NCBI RefSeq assembly: GCF_030704535.1
Contig: NC_081818.1
Coordinates: 25,149,001 to 25,213,000 of the forward strand
From: Vitis vinifera
Taxonomy: Eukaryota > Streptophyta > Magnoliopsida > Vitales > Vitaceae
Direction: 5' to 3'
Length of the DNA: 64,000 nucleotides
Part shown: positions 10,432-23,770 of the stretch, in pieces
Layout of the letters: each line of letters begins with the position of its first letter
How positions within the stretch are numbered: the first letter of the stretch is position 1
Program-made: the position numbers and the translations under genes
The notes under the pieces: model-generated
The model's input: only the letters and a program-made list of their open reading frames with translations
Told to the model about the DNA's origin: nothing
The model's database searches: none

Positions 10432-13400
10432 CTACATTTGTGAAATTGGAAGAGTTAGTACAATATTTTTCCTCGAATTACAGAAAGTTAGAAGCTGATT
10501 TTCATCGAATGTACCCAAACCAGATAAATTGATTCCAAAGGCTTCCAACCTGCGGATATCCCGTGGAATGGGAGATTGCAAAAGTCCATCCCACCAAGCA
10601 GGAGGAAGAAGTGGTGTGTGAGCACATTGATTGGACTGGCTATGACAACTCAATGGGCCAGCAAATCTGTTCCAAACATGTCCCCAGCCCACTTGAGTCA
10701 CCAAACCTTCCACCAACAAATTACTCTGGAAGCTGCTGAAGAAGGAAAAGTTCCAGGAACTAGAAGTACTCTCCTCTGAAAAAAGAAATAGGAAAATTAA
10801 AAAACTTCATCACAAAAAGGGATCTAGAAGCAGAAACTAGAGAAGTACCGAGTTTGTTTGCTGCAGCTAATGCAGCGACTAACTGAGCATAGGTAGTTCC
10901 CACACGCCTGTGAGCCCCAGAAACAACAGCATGCTTTGCACGTGATGCAAGAAAGAAGTCCACAAATGCAACCCATCTAGGAGCTGGCCCCCAATCCTTC
11001 ACTCTGAAGTCCAACTTATGCACTCCATTTACCTCAGCAGATATGTTTCCCTTGTAAAGTTGATAATCAAAATGAATAACCTGGGAAGACTACAACTAAA
11101 TTAGGAGGTAATGGGCAAGGAAATCTTTCATTTGCCATGAACACAATCAGAAAGCATGAGTTGAGATCTTGTGTCATAAAGGATCAACTCAACTAATAAT
11201 AATAAAGGAAATTAAAGTACACAACAGTTTTCTGACTTCAAATTTCTGTAATGCTTCTTGATCAGGCAATTAAGAGTACATAGATATAAGTGCCTAACAA
11301 AATCAAAATTTTATAATATCGACGCTATTAAGATTGCAACATTTAACCATTCGTATAAAAACTAAAAGACAGACATGTTTTGAAATCATACATGGCAATA
11401 TGAGTTACTACAAATTACCTCTGCAAACTCATCTACGATTGGTGTGATCTCTTTTACAAGAGATGGGGTATCTGAAATCAATACCACCCTGGGTCTAGAC
11501 ACCTCATGCAGATTGCGCATTGCTTTTCTGATGCAATTCAACGCTGCCTGCACTGCTCTCACAGACCTGATATAAAGGGCATAAGAACCTGCATCATTAG
11601 TCAGTTGAAGTCACACCCTTCCAGCAGCCACATCCAGACATTCCATGGGAATTTAACTATTCCACTATGTTTTACACAGCCTTTGGTGTATACCCAGTAC
11701 ATCTGCACATGTCTCTGTTTCATAGTATTTAGGTTCATCAAAATATATGGACGGTCCTTTATGCATTCATGAAATGGTGTAGTTTCTAATATTTGTTATT
11801 ATTTTTGTTATTATCCATCATCCTTGTTGGCTCCCACCAAGGATGCATTTGTCCCTTTAGATTCTACATAAAATACAATTAAACAAATTCCACTTCTGTG
11901 CAACTTCTATGTGCACCCTTGGGAATTTTAATTTATAGGTTGGCTAGAAATTTTTTCATATGTAAAAGAAAAAACTAATTTTAAAAAGATAAATTATTTG
12001 CATTTTATGTTTGGGTGTCACAATAAAGATTCTGCATGCTCTAAGTAAGTGTGCTCATCAAATAGTTTCAGTCTATTCTTTTTCTTCCTTTTTTTTTTTT
12101 TGCCTCTTTTTCTCTACATTTCTGATAGGAACTCATCAAGCAATATTAGTCATCTGTAGTAAATATTTTGATTCTTCCAACAAATTATGTTTGTTCCAGG
12201 TTGATACTGAATCATTGATCATTTAGAAAGAGGCAAATTTTTGGAAGAAATAAAATCATTACTAGAAATAGTTTCTATCAACCTCAATGAGTCACCCAAG
12301 AAAGGAACCCACTACTTTCATCTGTTTAGCAGGAATACCTATTCATAAGCATTCTCATGTGCAATGAGATATCAGGATCCCCTCCACCACCAAGGACCCA
12401 ATTCACTGCTGCTTTAACATCATCTGAAGGAGATATTAGAACTCTCATCAGCTCTCCATATACGTTAGCCCTAGACAGAAGAAATTCTGGAGATCCAAAT
12501 AAATCAGAAGCAGCTTTCCTCATTTCAGGGTGTACATTCTTCAGAAAAAATTGAGCTGCCACAGCATCTGTTGTACCTTGGAACCTGCTTAAGGTCAATT
12601 ATCATTCATGATACTTGTAAATCATAAAAGAGTTGGTCATAAAAAGTTCTCTCACTTTACCATATGATAGATTGCTCCCACTCCCTCCAATTGCTACAAA
12701 GGACATTGGTTTGTGCTGGCTTCTCAAAATTATCAATTCTCACAACCAGAGGTCTTCCATACTTCTCTTCACAACCATTCTGTCTCCACAGATGCTTGAC
12801 TTCTCTCAGGGTAAAGGCAAGATCAGTGTAGGATATGTAATCCCCAAAAGGAAATTTGCCCCTGAATAGAAAGAATTAAAGCAATGATTAGTGGAAATAA
12901 AGCTCTACTATGACTTTAATTTCAAATTATGTCTCTCAGTCTGTACCCGATTCTATTATGTTGTTTTATTACAGTAAAATTTGAATATGATCAGGGAAAG
13001 ACATTTTTCATGGACAATTTGGTAAAAACATATCCAAGATATAGTGCTTTTTTCAACCTTTTTCTTGGATACACAATCCAAGCCGTGAACTAACATTTAT
13101 TTCTGGTGCATCCCCATCCCCACCCCCACCAAAAAAAAAAAAAAAATTGAGGTTTTGTCATTCCATTTCTTCTATGTGAAAGTACAGCACTATAAAAAAG
13201 ATTGGATCTAAAAAGGCTACACAAAACTAGCATTTGTTTATAACTAAATTCATTATAGAGAAAAGCCAATTTTGAATATAAAACAGAAAGGCTGGAGAAA
13301 GAACCAATATGCCTGGTTTGCCCGATGATCAGGGACCGGTTCAACATGATACTCAATGCTGCAGCAGTCAAGATCTTGTACATTTCATTGCCAAATCCTG

Positions 13401-15885
13401 CTTCTGATGCCTTCCCCAGCACAAAACCATGACTACAGAAATGCACTGGAGGAAGGTCGCGGACTCTAGAAGCACCTGAAACAGAAATCAAACATGTGAG
13501 CATGTGACTCTCACAAGTATTTTTTGATACAGCACAGGTTTCCCTCTCAAAAATCATATGTCAAAATCCCTTAGATAGGCACATACTAATGATGATGTTC
13601 ATAACAGGGGATAGTAAAAATTAAAAAGACAAGAAAATAACAAAAGAGAAAACTGTCTCTGTAGACTCTTCAAATCAAGAAGATAAAACTCGATCAAGTT
13701 TACATGCACTTAGGAAAATTGAATAGAATGACAGCACATGGTCACAGCACGCAATAGTGTAAACAATTTCCTGGCAGGAGATATTGCAAATTTTCAAGGA
13801 CATGCAAATAAAATTTAATTAAATTGAAAAAGGAAACCAGTGGTCCAGCATCAAGTCATCCTATGATTTATTTCAAAAACCTCTGCCACATGCTTCAAAG
13901 GAGATCCTGCTGCCTAAACATTTTGTCATTCTAAAGCTGAGCCTAAAATTTAAATTTCAAAAAGGAAGACAGTAGAAAGTGGCAGGAACATCAATATCTT
14001 CTTCCTGATCAGGATAGTCTAGTATTTAAAAGAAAAAAACTACCCTTTTCCAAACTTTTGGAATTTAGAGGCATACGTATTTCAACCTGTATATGAACTG
14101 AATATCACATGCATGAATGTTATTTGATAAGACAATATCAAATGTTCATCATAACCTTCAGTTGCATATTAAATCCTCTTAAAACGACACATGAACACCA
14201 AATCTTTCCAAGTTTCGGCTATTAACAATTATACGTTACAAAGAGAATGAAGGAGCAGTATGGAAGAAAAAAAAAAGAGGAGAAAAGGGACAAAATACCA
14301 GTGGTGGAAAAGAAATTTGGATTAAGCCCAGTCAAACCAAGGAAAGAAAGTCTATCAGATCTATCCTTCTTTTCCTCTTTAACACATTTACATGCTTTGA
14401 ATTTCCAAAAACACATATGATGTTAATGTTATCCACATATTCCTATTGCTTATTAAACATAAAACTCAGAAGCTCGATTATTTTCAATGCCATCAAACTG
14501 GTATTACTTATTAGACAAATTTTCACTTCAAAATTGCTTATCCCAGAGCAGTGCCAGATCATTGGTGTAATGGAGTCATAGAGTGATCATTGGAGGTATG
14601 CACTTTCACTCAAAAAATGAAGGATAACAGAGTTTAAGTGAGCCACTTGCATAGTTATAACATAATTTCAAGATAAATCTTCTTGTTAAACTGAAATTCT
14701 TAAATAAGTTATTATCTTCTATAAAGCTGGTTTTTGAGTTATCCAGTTTATTGCAAACACAGTAGGCAGTAGGCAGTAGGCAATAGGCAATGCATGTGAA
14801 TTTGAAGAACAAAAGAACAAATATGCATTGAAATAGTAAAGATTCCAAAACAAAACATGTGATGACCTGCTCCCTCCATGTTAGAAATTGTCCACTCTGT
14901 GTACAATGATCCTTATGACTTTAAAATGAGTCTACACAATTAGGAGAAGTTTATCACATATATAGTATCAAAAACTTCTTCTCCCATCTAATGTGGGATA
15001 TAATATTTACCCCTCGGTGGGACTCTATCATCCCATCCTACAAAGGATGTCTATTTGTCTAGCCCCACAATCCCATGGGACACAATGACAATGTTGTGTC
15101 TACATGGGGGGGGGGGTCATATATCCACATCGAATAAGGGAAGAAATTTCTAACACTATGCAGTGATCTTCTCTTAAATGTGTATACACGTTATAAAGAT
15201 GTGAGGGTCTATTAGACTCAAAGCGAAAAATATCTACATGAAAGGGAGAGGAGCATTAGAAATAAATGTGATAAGTCATGAGGGTTTATCGGTCCAAAAC
15301 GAACAATATCTACATGAGAGGGAGGGCTCGTGGGCCTGAAAGGATAATATAGAAGGGAACATGTTGGTATAAAACACGCAATCAAAATTACCACATTCAA
15401 GTACATAGTGCAGTATCTCAAGCTATACGATCAATGCAAAACCATTTCTCCTTCAATTAAATGTTTTATAACCCACATAGTAGCATTAGTCTTAACTGAG
15501 CAGAGCGGTTGGTTTTCTCAGCTACCAAACACATACCAAAAGCAAGCAAGCTAAAACTAAAAAAAGAAATTTCATCAAAATTGAGCACACATATACCATG
15601 CAAAGCAAAGTGATCTTGAATCATCCTTCTGACTCTGAGGTTCTCCTCCCGAAACCCTCCAACAAAAATTTCCCCCATTTCTTCGACCGTGGCGCACCCC
15701 TTTATATCGCTTCCAAAACTCACATTTCCCTCAAGAGATTTGATGGGAAACGGGTTTCCGATAGAAGGGTCGACGGATCTCATAGTGAGAAGAAAGAGGC
15801 CAAAGAAAGTAAAGATCGAGCATACCCAGAGAAATACGTGGAAGGACAGTAGCCTCCGTCTGGATCGGATGCAAATGCACCCCAT
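10432..15885 (-). CDS. Type II membrane protein, putative glycosyltransferase-like (At3g26950-type family)
   Basis: Seven exons: 15885..15597, 13475..13313, 12861..12661, 12584..12339, 11566..11419, 11080..10849 and 10775..10432. They join in frame to 540 residues ending SQM and TAG. Intron 2 uses a GC donor (CCAG|GCATAT) with a normal AG acceptor; the other introns are GT-AG. The N-terminus MGCICIRSRRR is basic and followed by one hydrophobic segment (about 12-34), which predicts a type II protein with a lumenal body, probably in the Golgi. MGC could also be lipid-modified. Conserved-looking blocks include GFGNEMYKILTAAALSIMLN near residues 121-140, GDPDISLHMRMLMN near 287-300, LISDTP near 324 and VGTTYAQLVAALA near 410. 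The R, SDT and TT..QLVA blocks recall fucosyltransferase folds, but this is a loose resemblance and no reaction is assigned. I place it from memory with Arabidopsis At3g26950. Confidence 0.78.
14760..14790. repeat. Seven-base tandem repeat (AGTAGGC)n in intron 1 of the membrane-protein gene
   Basis: About four units of AGTAGGC are present; the last ones are altered to AATAGGC. It lies deep inside intron 1 (13476..15596) and has no evident function. Confidence 0.8.
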
Positions 15886-18800
15886 CAGTCTGTTTGTGTT
15901 CCAGTCCTGGAATTAAACCAGGGTCTTGTGCATCTAGAGATGAGGTTTCCCAGCTCCCCGATTCCCTAGTTTGAGCTCGTCCGGCTTCGCTTCAGCTCTT
16001 GGTTTTCTTTCTACTTGGCCAAAATAATAATTTTTATTTTATTTTGTAACCTATTATATTAAATCCAGTGAAAAACATGTTTTCTCAGGGTCAAGGGTTC
16101 AAAACGCGGGTTTTTTTTAGTTAAAAGATATGATTTTTCTCGTAATACCAAAAATAGGAAAAAAACATGGAAATTGTATAAAATGAATTTAAATTATATC
16201 ACCTCATTTTTTTTAATGATAAAAATAAATTAATTAAATTCTCGTGTAAAAGTAAAATCTTGATTTGAAAAAGTGAGTTTTAATTTAATTATTTTCAAAA
16301 TATAATTTAAAATGAAAATATTAAAATTATTTTTTAAATGATTTCAACATGATTTTTTATTATGAAAATGCTAAATATATGCAAAAAAAATCTATAAAAA
16401 ATAAACATTGCTTTCTTTCAAATATATGGAAATTACACTTTAAAAATTATATTATTAATATTCAATTTTAAGGAAAGTTTTATTGATTACTTTCAACAAT
16501 GTTACTAAAATGTTATATTATTAATAATAAAATAAAATAAGAAAATAAAAATAAGACTAAAAATATATTTAAATTATAGAAAATATTTATTTTTACTTAA
16601 AATTTAACTTATATAATTATAAACCATAAAATTAAATTGAATTAGAAAAATAAAAATTTAAAAGATATAAGTAAAAGTCTATTAATATGTAGTGCTTTTC
16701 TTTTTCAATTTTTTTAATACAAAAATAAATAGAAAATGTTAAAATATTTAAAAAAATTTAAAAGGTAAAATAAATGTAGGCATTTGGAGATCAAAATAAG
16801 AGAGTAAAAGAGTGAGAGTAAAGTAAAAATGAAGAATATATAAAAGTCACAGAAGAATAGGACTCGCAGATACATTCACTTTTTTTTATTTTCTTCAAGA
16901 ATAGTTTTGTTTTTCATATTTTATATCCTTAGCATCAATTATACAAAATACGTGAAACTTAAATCCATTATCTGCTTTAACTAGCCCTAAATCATAATTG
17001 TCAATTTCTTTTATCATCTTTTATCTTATTTTTTGAGAACAAATAAATATAGGGCATGGAGGAAAACAGAGAAGTGGTGGTGGTGGATAGAAGCGGGGGA
17101 TAAGAAAGAAATAGGAAGAGTGGCAATGGAAGTGGGTCTCTAAGGGGTTTTAGTGTCTTTCTAAGAAGACATGAAATAAACTGTGACGATTAAGTCATGT
17201 AAACTTATTAGACGGGTGTAAGATTAAAATCTCTTAAATAGGTATGTGAACGTATTAAACAAGTATGTAAATTTTATAGGAAAAAATAAAACCTAACCAA
17301 CCAAAATTAGATAATAAATATTTTTATTTATCTATATTTAATTTTAAGATAATAAATACAAATAAACAATTGATAATTTTTAAGATAAGAGAATTACAAA
17401 TATTAATAGATTAGTAAATTTTATTCTTGTCATGATTTTATCTATTAATATAAAAGAGAAGATGAATAAATATATTAAAATTTTTAATTATTTATATATT
17501 TTAAAAATTATAATTATTTAGTTTTTAATAAAATTTAAATTATATATTTATGATGTCACCTATTCAATTACGGTTCAATAATCAGTTGGACCAATAAACC
17601 ATAAACCAGTAACTTTGCTAGTTCAATTATAAAAACATTAAAAAAATTCATTACAATTATGCAACACCATATATGAACTTTAATTAAATAACTCTTTTGA
17701 ACAATAAAAGAGAAAACAAAACAAAAACAAACATAACTCATTCCAACTTAACTTATAAATGTTTCACGTTGCTTCTCTCCCCGACTTAGCCTTGGTTCTA
17801 GACTTCCATTGATTTTTGAGATTTCACTTATATAAGTTTGAAGTTTTAAACTTATAAAATATACTACAAAAATGTCTTTCCATGATGGTTGTTAAATAGT
17901 ACCAACCCAATATCAACAATCTTCTTACCATAAACCACAAAACATGACCTTAGTTGGTCAAAACCTAGAAATTCAAATCAATGTAAATAGGTACCCAAAA
18001 TGACCCCCATAAAATCATAGAAAATAAGATTTCTCAAATTAAATGAAAAAAAAAAAAAACATTTGACAAATGATGAGAAAGATGAGGTCGAAAATGACAC
18101 AGAAAGATAACAACGAAGACACCTCAACTATGATGAGAAAAAAAAGGTTTAGGCAAAGACGACACCAAAATAATGGCAAAATGGAAGTGCAAAATATGGC
18201 TTTTATAACGATGAAAACACTTCAATGATAAAGAGAAAATGAAAGCTCAGGCGAAAAGGGCACTGCAACAATGAAAGTCAAATGATTTTTTTCCCCCTTC
18301 TTACTTTTCTAAAATAATTGTATTTTAAAATTATAATTGAAATGGCAAATTGATATGGTAAAAAAAATAGGACTTCAAAAAAATTATCAGATTGGATGAC
18401 CCTCCGAGTCATTTTCACCCAGCCCCACCCTATTCAATAATTTTCCCAATCATTTTTAGATTTATTTAAGATATTCAAAAATTTTTACAATCTTATATTT
18501 AAATTTTTTTATGAATATAAGGTAAATCTATATATTTATGTGTTTTAAAATTCTCAAACTAATAGACCTTTCAAGTTTATGAACTCAACGTAAGATAAAT
18601 ACTTAGGTGCACTTAAGATTTTTATTTAAACATGCATCTTTCTTTATCCTCATTTTAAGCCTTAAAAGTTCTTTTCTTTCATAATCTCGAGTATGGATGC
18701 ATAACTTTAGTCAAAATTACTAAAAATTGATTTATAAAAAGTACTTAAGGATGTTGCCTAATTGTTAAAAAGACTTAAAATTGAAAAAAATTGATTTTGG

Positions 18801-21133
18801 AGCTAAAAAAGTCCAATCGGTCAAGAGTAGGATTGAATGGGCTTAACCTATTAGGGAATTGATCAACCAATTGCCCTTTCCCAATCAAAGGTCAGTTAAG
18901 GGGTGTAAAAACTTTCTCTATTTTCCAAAATAATTGTTTTCTTGGTAAAGGGAAACCCTTTCTTGGTCAAAGTTTGATTGAATTCTTAATAGTCACCTAT
19001 CATGCATTAAATGTTCAATGACTAGTCAATCGATTGACTAAAATTCCATTAAGAAAGGCCTGTTGATGCACTTTTTGGTGTTGGAGGTTAGAAACCTATA
19101 AATATGTGAGAGATCTGACACTTGAATTTAACTCTCTATTCTTTTGTCTTTTTGGTGCATTAAATTCATCACTTGCAAATCATTATAGTACACCTTATAT
19201 TTATCATAGTTTCTCTTCTATTAAAAGTCTTTATTGTGTTAGGTTGAGTATTTTAAAATCCATATATTATTAAGGTTTGAGTGTTGAAACTTCAGGTTGA
19301 GGATGAACTTAAAGAAAGACACCCTTGTTTAGAAGGAGTTTGAAAAGAGTGAACCTAGGTAGTAATTGTTGAACCACTATAAATATCGTGTTTGCAATTT
19401 CTCTAATTCTTATTTCTTTACATTCATTGTTCTATTACTTGTTTATTTAAGAACTTTTTTTTTTAAGAGGTTTAAATACCCAATTCACCTTATCCTCTTA
19501 GGTGTTTTTCTTAATTAAATTAACCTTGTTTTGTTATATATATATATAAGAATTCTTAAATAAAAAAAGTATAAACTCATCTACTATATGATAAAATTGA
19601 AAATTAAATACGCAAACCTTAGTGTTAAATTATAAATGTTGAATTAATGTAAATGAAAAAATGTATAATTTAAGTTTTAGTGCTGAATTTAATTTGATCA
19701 CTTAATAATGAAAACAACTCTTGAAATAGATTATTTTTTGTAAATTTAACCTTATACTTATCAGATAATATCACATTGCTTAAGTTATACTTAAGCATGG
19801 TACATAACAATTATTTATAGCTTTTACTAAGAAAAAAAAATAAAAATTGGTATCAAACCTTCATCTAATATTCCCATCTTAAAAAATGTATATTTAATGA
19901 AAATTTGGTTTTTATAAATTAGTTTATATTGAATTATAATTTTATTTTATTAAATAATTAAAGATAAGAATTTTTATTCTAAAAAAAATCAATTAAAAAT
20001 ATATTTTGATTTAACATATTTCTATAAATCAATTAAAATAGGTTTTGTATTTATAATTTTAATTTTATTACATGAATCGAATGATAAAAAATTTGATTTA
20101 AGAAAAAGATAAATTATATAACAAAATTATTTAATAACAAAAATCTTTATTTTATAAAAATGATAAATATAAAATAAAAAAATTATAAATTTTTTGAAAG
20201 AAATTCATTAAAAATGAATCTCATAATTCAATTAAAATACATTTTTTTATAAATTTAAATATATTATATCAAGAAATTAATAATAAAAGATTTAATTTAA
20301 TAGAATTTATATTTTGTTATAAAAAAAATTCAACAATAAAAATCTTTATTTTATAAAAAGGATAAAAATAAAATAAAAAGTTATAAAAAATTTGTAAGTG
20401 AGACTTGTCATAAGTGGTTACTCAATCCCTATTGTGAAATAGATTTTTAGTAATTTTTAAATAAATTCAAAATAGGTTTTTAAAATTTATGACACTTAAT
20501 ATAAGAATTATTATTATTTTTGATTTTCAAAAATAAAAAATAAAAAAAATGCATACAAACAAATCATTCAAATGAAAGTAATTAGGAATGTTAATGATAA
20601 GTAGGTGTTTGAGAAACAACTTAATAACTTAATTTAAGTAATTAAGTATATTTAGTAAAACAACTTAATGATATGACTTAAAGTCAAAAACAAATTTAAG
20701 TAATAAATAAAAATAATTAACTTATTTTTAAATTCATGTCTTTATTTTACTTTTTTATCATCATTTGCTTTAACTAGTTTTGTGATATTTTTTGTTATTT
20801 CACGATTTTCATAATTACTTTGACCTTCTTTACTCTATTTATAATTTATGAAGATAAAAAATGTTAAATTAATAATTGAAAATAAATTTTAAATTAATTT
20901 TATCAAATAATTATAATACTTAAATTAAAACAAGAATTAAAAAAATAAGTTTTAAGTTAACAACTTAAACCAACGATTAAACCAAAAGCTTGTAAGGTAC
21001 TGTAGGGAAAATTTATTTTCTCGTACATCAAATATGACCTTGGATACGACGTCGTCCTCCGTACCTTGCTTTGAAACGACGTCGTCTGAAGCAATGGCAT
21101 TGCTTTCCCGGATTCTGCTCCCTAACTCGGAAT
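15886..21133. other. Gene-free AT-rich intergenic region
   Basis: The first 120 bases are the promoter and leader of the minus-strand gene starting at 15885. The rest is very AT-rich, with no open frame of note and no protein resemblance in either strand. Part of it (about 18.8-19.5 kb) looks like an LTR or other repeat and is listed separately. Short A/T runs and AT repeats (for example near 19535) occur throughout. Confidence 0.6.
18800..19530 (+). repeat. Possible LTR-like or promoter-bearing repeat remnant
   Basis: Less AT-rich than its surroundings. It has CCTATAAATATGTGAG near 19098 and CACTATAAATATCGTG near 19376, each followed by T-rich stretches, plus text of the kind found in plant LTR leaders (GTTGAACCACTATAAATAT). 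An 18-base perfect palindrome lies at 19023-19040. I cannot find paired ends, so element class and borders are unknown. Confidence 0.25.
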
Positions 21134-21313
21134 GATGACAAAATCCCTAAGCTAAGGACTTTTCTGGAATTCAAAACCCCACGTTCAACTCTTAACTGGA
21201 GCCGAAACCTCAGCCCCCATTCACTGCTCTTTCTCTCTCGACTTTGAGAATTTCATTACCAAGGACCAAGAATTTGAATTCTTCGAACCCCAACAATTCC
21301 GCCCATAAACCTC

Positions 21314-21573
21314 CATGAATGACGAAACCTACCAGAGTATCGTTACCCGCCGTTGATTCTCTCATACCTCAACCGCATTTTCCTTAACCGGTTCGTTTCC
21401 TCTCTTTTCCTTTTAATCAGTAGTTTTGATTATTGCTGTTGCCTCATGTTACTGTCGGAAGCAGCCTAGGGTTTTACTTCATCTAATTTGCTACTAAGTT
21501 TTGTTTTTTCTTTTGTTCGATAATGTTTTCTTTGCCCTATGTAGCATTTGATATAACTGTAATGGTGGAACAA
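21314..21573 (+). repeat. 260-bp direct repeat, copy A, in the CID gene leader region
   Basis: This stretch recurs without gaps 1268 bases downstream at 22582-22841. I count three mismatches in 260 bases. It contains CTCAACCGCATTTTCCTTAACCGGTTCGTTTCC-type sequence and CCTAGGGTTTTAC, typical of a plant 5' leader and first-intron start. It lies 2.2 kb upstream of the CID protein start codon. Confidence 0.95.
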
Positions 21574-22301
21574 AAACGATAAAGAATGGGCGGAATAGTA
21601 GTGTTCTTGATAATGGAAATGTTAGGATTTATGTTGCTAATTGAGGCGGGTTTATGGTAGTGTTGATAGTTGGAAATTTTTGTCGTGGGTACTAATTTGA
21701 ATAGGGTTTATGGCAGTGGTTGATCATTGGGAAGGTTCTTTTACTCCCGTGCTATTTGAAGAGGGTTTTGCTGTAATTAAGATTCTGTTATTGTAATGCT
21801 AAGTTGTAGAATTGAGCAAGAACGTGGGTTGAAAACGTTGAGGTTTGAGAAAGAACTCATTTTGCTGTTGGCACCGTGTTCTTGCATCACTGAAATGAAG
21901 TGAGATGGTTTGGGGTTTGATGTACAGCATTCAAGATTAAGCTAGCATTTACTACAGAAAAATGGTTAGATTAGGATCATATGCTCAAGAAAAATGATTA
22001 GCCGTTTTTCAATTTTATTTAAAAAAGATCATTTAGTTTACCCAATTTTAGCAATTAAATGCAGTATTTATAGCGATTCTAGCATAACTCTACATCTTTA
22101 AAAGATTTTTTCTTTGCCTTTTTTTTTGGAAAATGTTTTAATTAGTTTATTTATTTATTAAAAAAAAAAATCCATGAGAACACCTTATATGGGAAAACAG
22201 GATCATTTCCCTTGATCTAATGTACTGGAGATGTCCATTTTTTTAGTCCAAACAAAACCTTCGATCGCGTAGCTTACTTAGATTGTGCCCGCCTTGGCAA
22301 G

Positions 22302-22535
22302 GATGTCAAAATCCCTAAACTAGGAATTTTTTGGAATTCAAATCTCTACATTCTACTCTTCACTTGGCCTGGAACATCAGTCATATCATTAACTCTCTTT
22401 CTCTCTTCTAATTCACTTTGGAGTTTTATTTCTTTAATTGCTTATTTATTTTTTGTTCTATGATTTTTTTTTTGGCCTAAATAGCATTCTTAGTAATTGT
22501 TCTAATTGAACAAAAAACAAGACTAACAAATAAAA
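22302..22535 (+). repeat. Older diverged copy (copy B) of the CID leader region
   Basis: GATGTCAAAATCCCTAAAC at 22302 parallels GATGACAAAATCCCTAAGC at 21134. The resemblance continues through GGAATTCAAA, the CTCTTTCTCTCT stretch and a TAGCATT-to-GAACAAAAAAC segment that parallels 21543-21575. Identity is clearly lower than between copies A and C and there are several indels. It sits directly left of copy C. Confidence 0.65.
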
Positions 22536-22581
22536 TTCTTGAGATTTGATATAGATCATTGGAGGTTTATCACATAAAATT

Positions 22582-22841
22582 CATGAATGACGAAACCTAC
22601 CAAAGTATCGTTACCCGCCGTTGATTCTCTCATACCTCAACCGCATTTTCCTTAACCGGTTCGTTTCCTCTCTTTTCCATTTAATCAGTAGTTTTGATTA
22701 TTGCTTTTGCCTCATGTTACTGTCGGAAGCAGCCTAGGGTTTTACTTCATCTAATTTGCTACTAAGTTTTGTTTTTTCTTTTGTTCGATAATGTTTTCTT
22801 TGCCCTATGTAGCATTTGATATAACTGTAATGGTGGAACAA
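22582..22841 (+). repeat. 260-bp direct repeat, copy C, in the CID gene leader region
   Basis: A near-identical, ungapped copy of 21314-21573. The identity ends sharply at both sides (ATTC versus CTCC on the left; TACAGC versus AAACGA on the right). It includes the same start-like ATGAATGACGAAACC and the CCTAGGGTTTTAC motif, so either copy could supply leader sequence to the CID gene. Confidence 0.95.
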
Positions 22842-23770
22842 TACAGCAATTCTGTGTCATTAAACGGATATGTAATCTTCACTTTTTTTTAAAGGTATTT
22901 TTTATGTCTAGATTGGATTGAAGTGAAAGGAACTCATGTTAGAATCTAGCTATTGAAGCGTTATTCCAAGGTAAAGATTGTATAGCTACTCTTGGATGGC
23001 TTCATTAATCAATGGCAACCTATTATATCCTGCTTCATTTTGATGCTTAATAATTGTAATTTCTGGTCATTAAATTTTAATTAAATCAGAGCACCGCGAC
23101 ATAAAATTCTTTGAATTGGCTTGCTTGCCAAATATGATGATTGCGGTTCTCATTTGTTTACAAAGACAATTCTGTCTTTGAATAACAGTGATTTACTAAT
23201 GTATTGGAGATAGTTTTATGATTATTGCATTTTGATGGTTCAAAGTAGTATCCAAGTGGGCTGGTTAAAACTTCTGTTGCTATATATCAAATGCTTTCAT
23301 GACATGTAGATGATAATGACACATCCATCTGTTCAACCTCTTAAAAGCAGTTTTTTGGAACATTACTCTTTGTAAATGTACATCCACATACACTTACAGT
23401 TCCTGAGGCTTTCTTTTTCAATCTAGTCTCTGTATCTCCAGTTGTTCAACTAATTTTCTCTTGCTTTCATATGTTTTTCTTAGTTTCCTAAGTAGGATAA
23501 GATAGAACTGCCTTTATGACATTGATTTTCTGTGCAGCAGCTAAGTTTTGTTTTCATGTGTAAAAGTCCATCATGTTGTGTTGCAGCCACAAACTTGTCG
23601 GTTTTTGTTTTTTTGGCTGATATCATACTTCTGTCTTTGATATATTCTGTTATATGCCATCTTGAATCTTCTGTTAACTTTTGTTCTTTATCCTTTTACC
23701 CCCGTTTTAAGGTCTTTCTTCAAAGGTTGTGCTAGTCTTTCATTAGTTGGGCTGACATTTAACTGAAGCA

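Noticed and set aside
13090-13312. Continuation of the open frame past the GC donor of the membrane-protein gene
   Set aside because: The extension (HIGSFSSLS...) ends in low-complexity sequence and would put exon 3 out of frame; the GC donor keeps the conserved GQTR-GKFPF reading.
20600-20995. Possible MITE with AAGTTAACAACTTAAACC-type ends
   Set aside because: The two ends align only with several gaps in AT-rich sequence, so chance similarity cannot be excluded.
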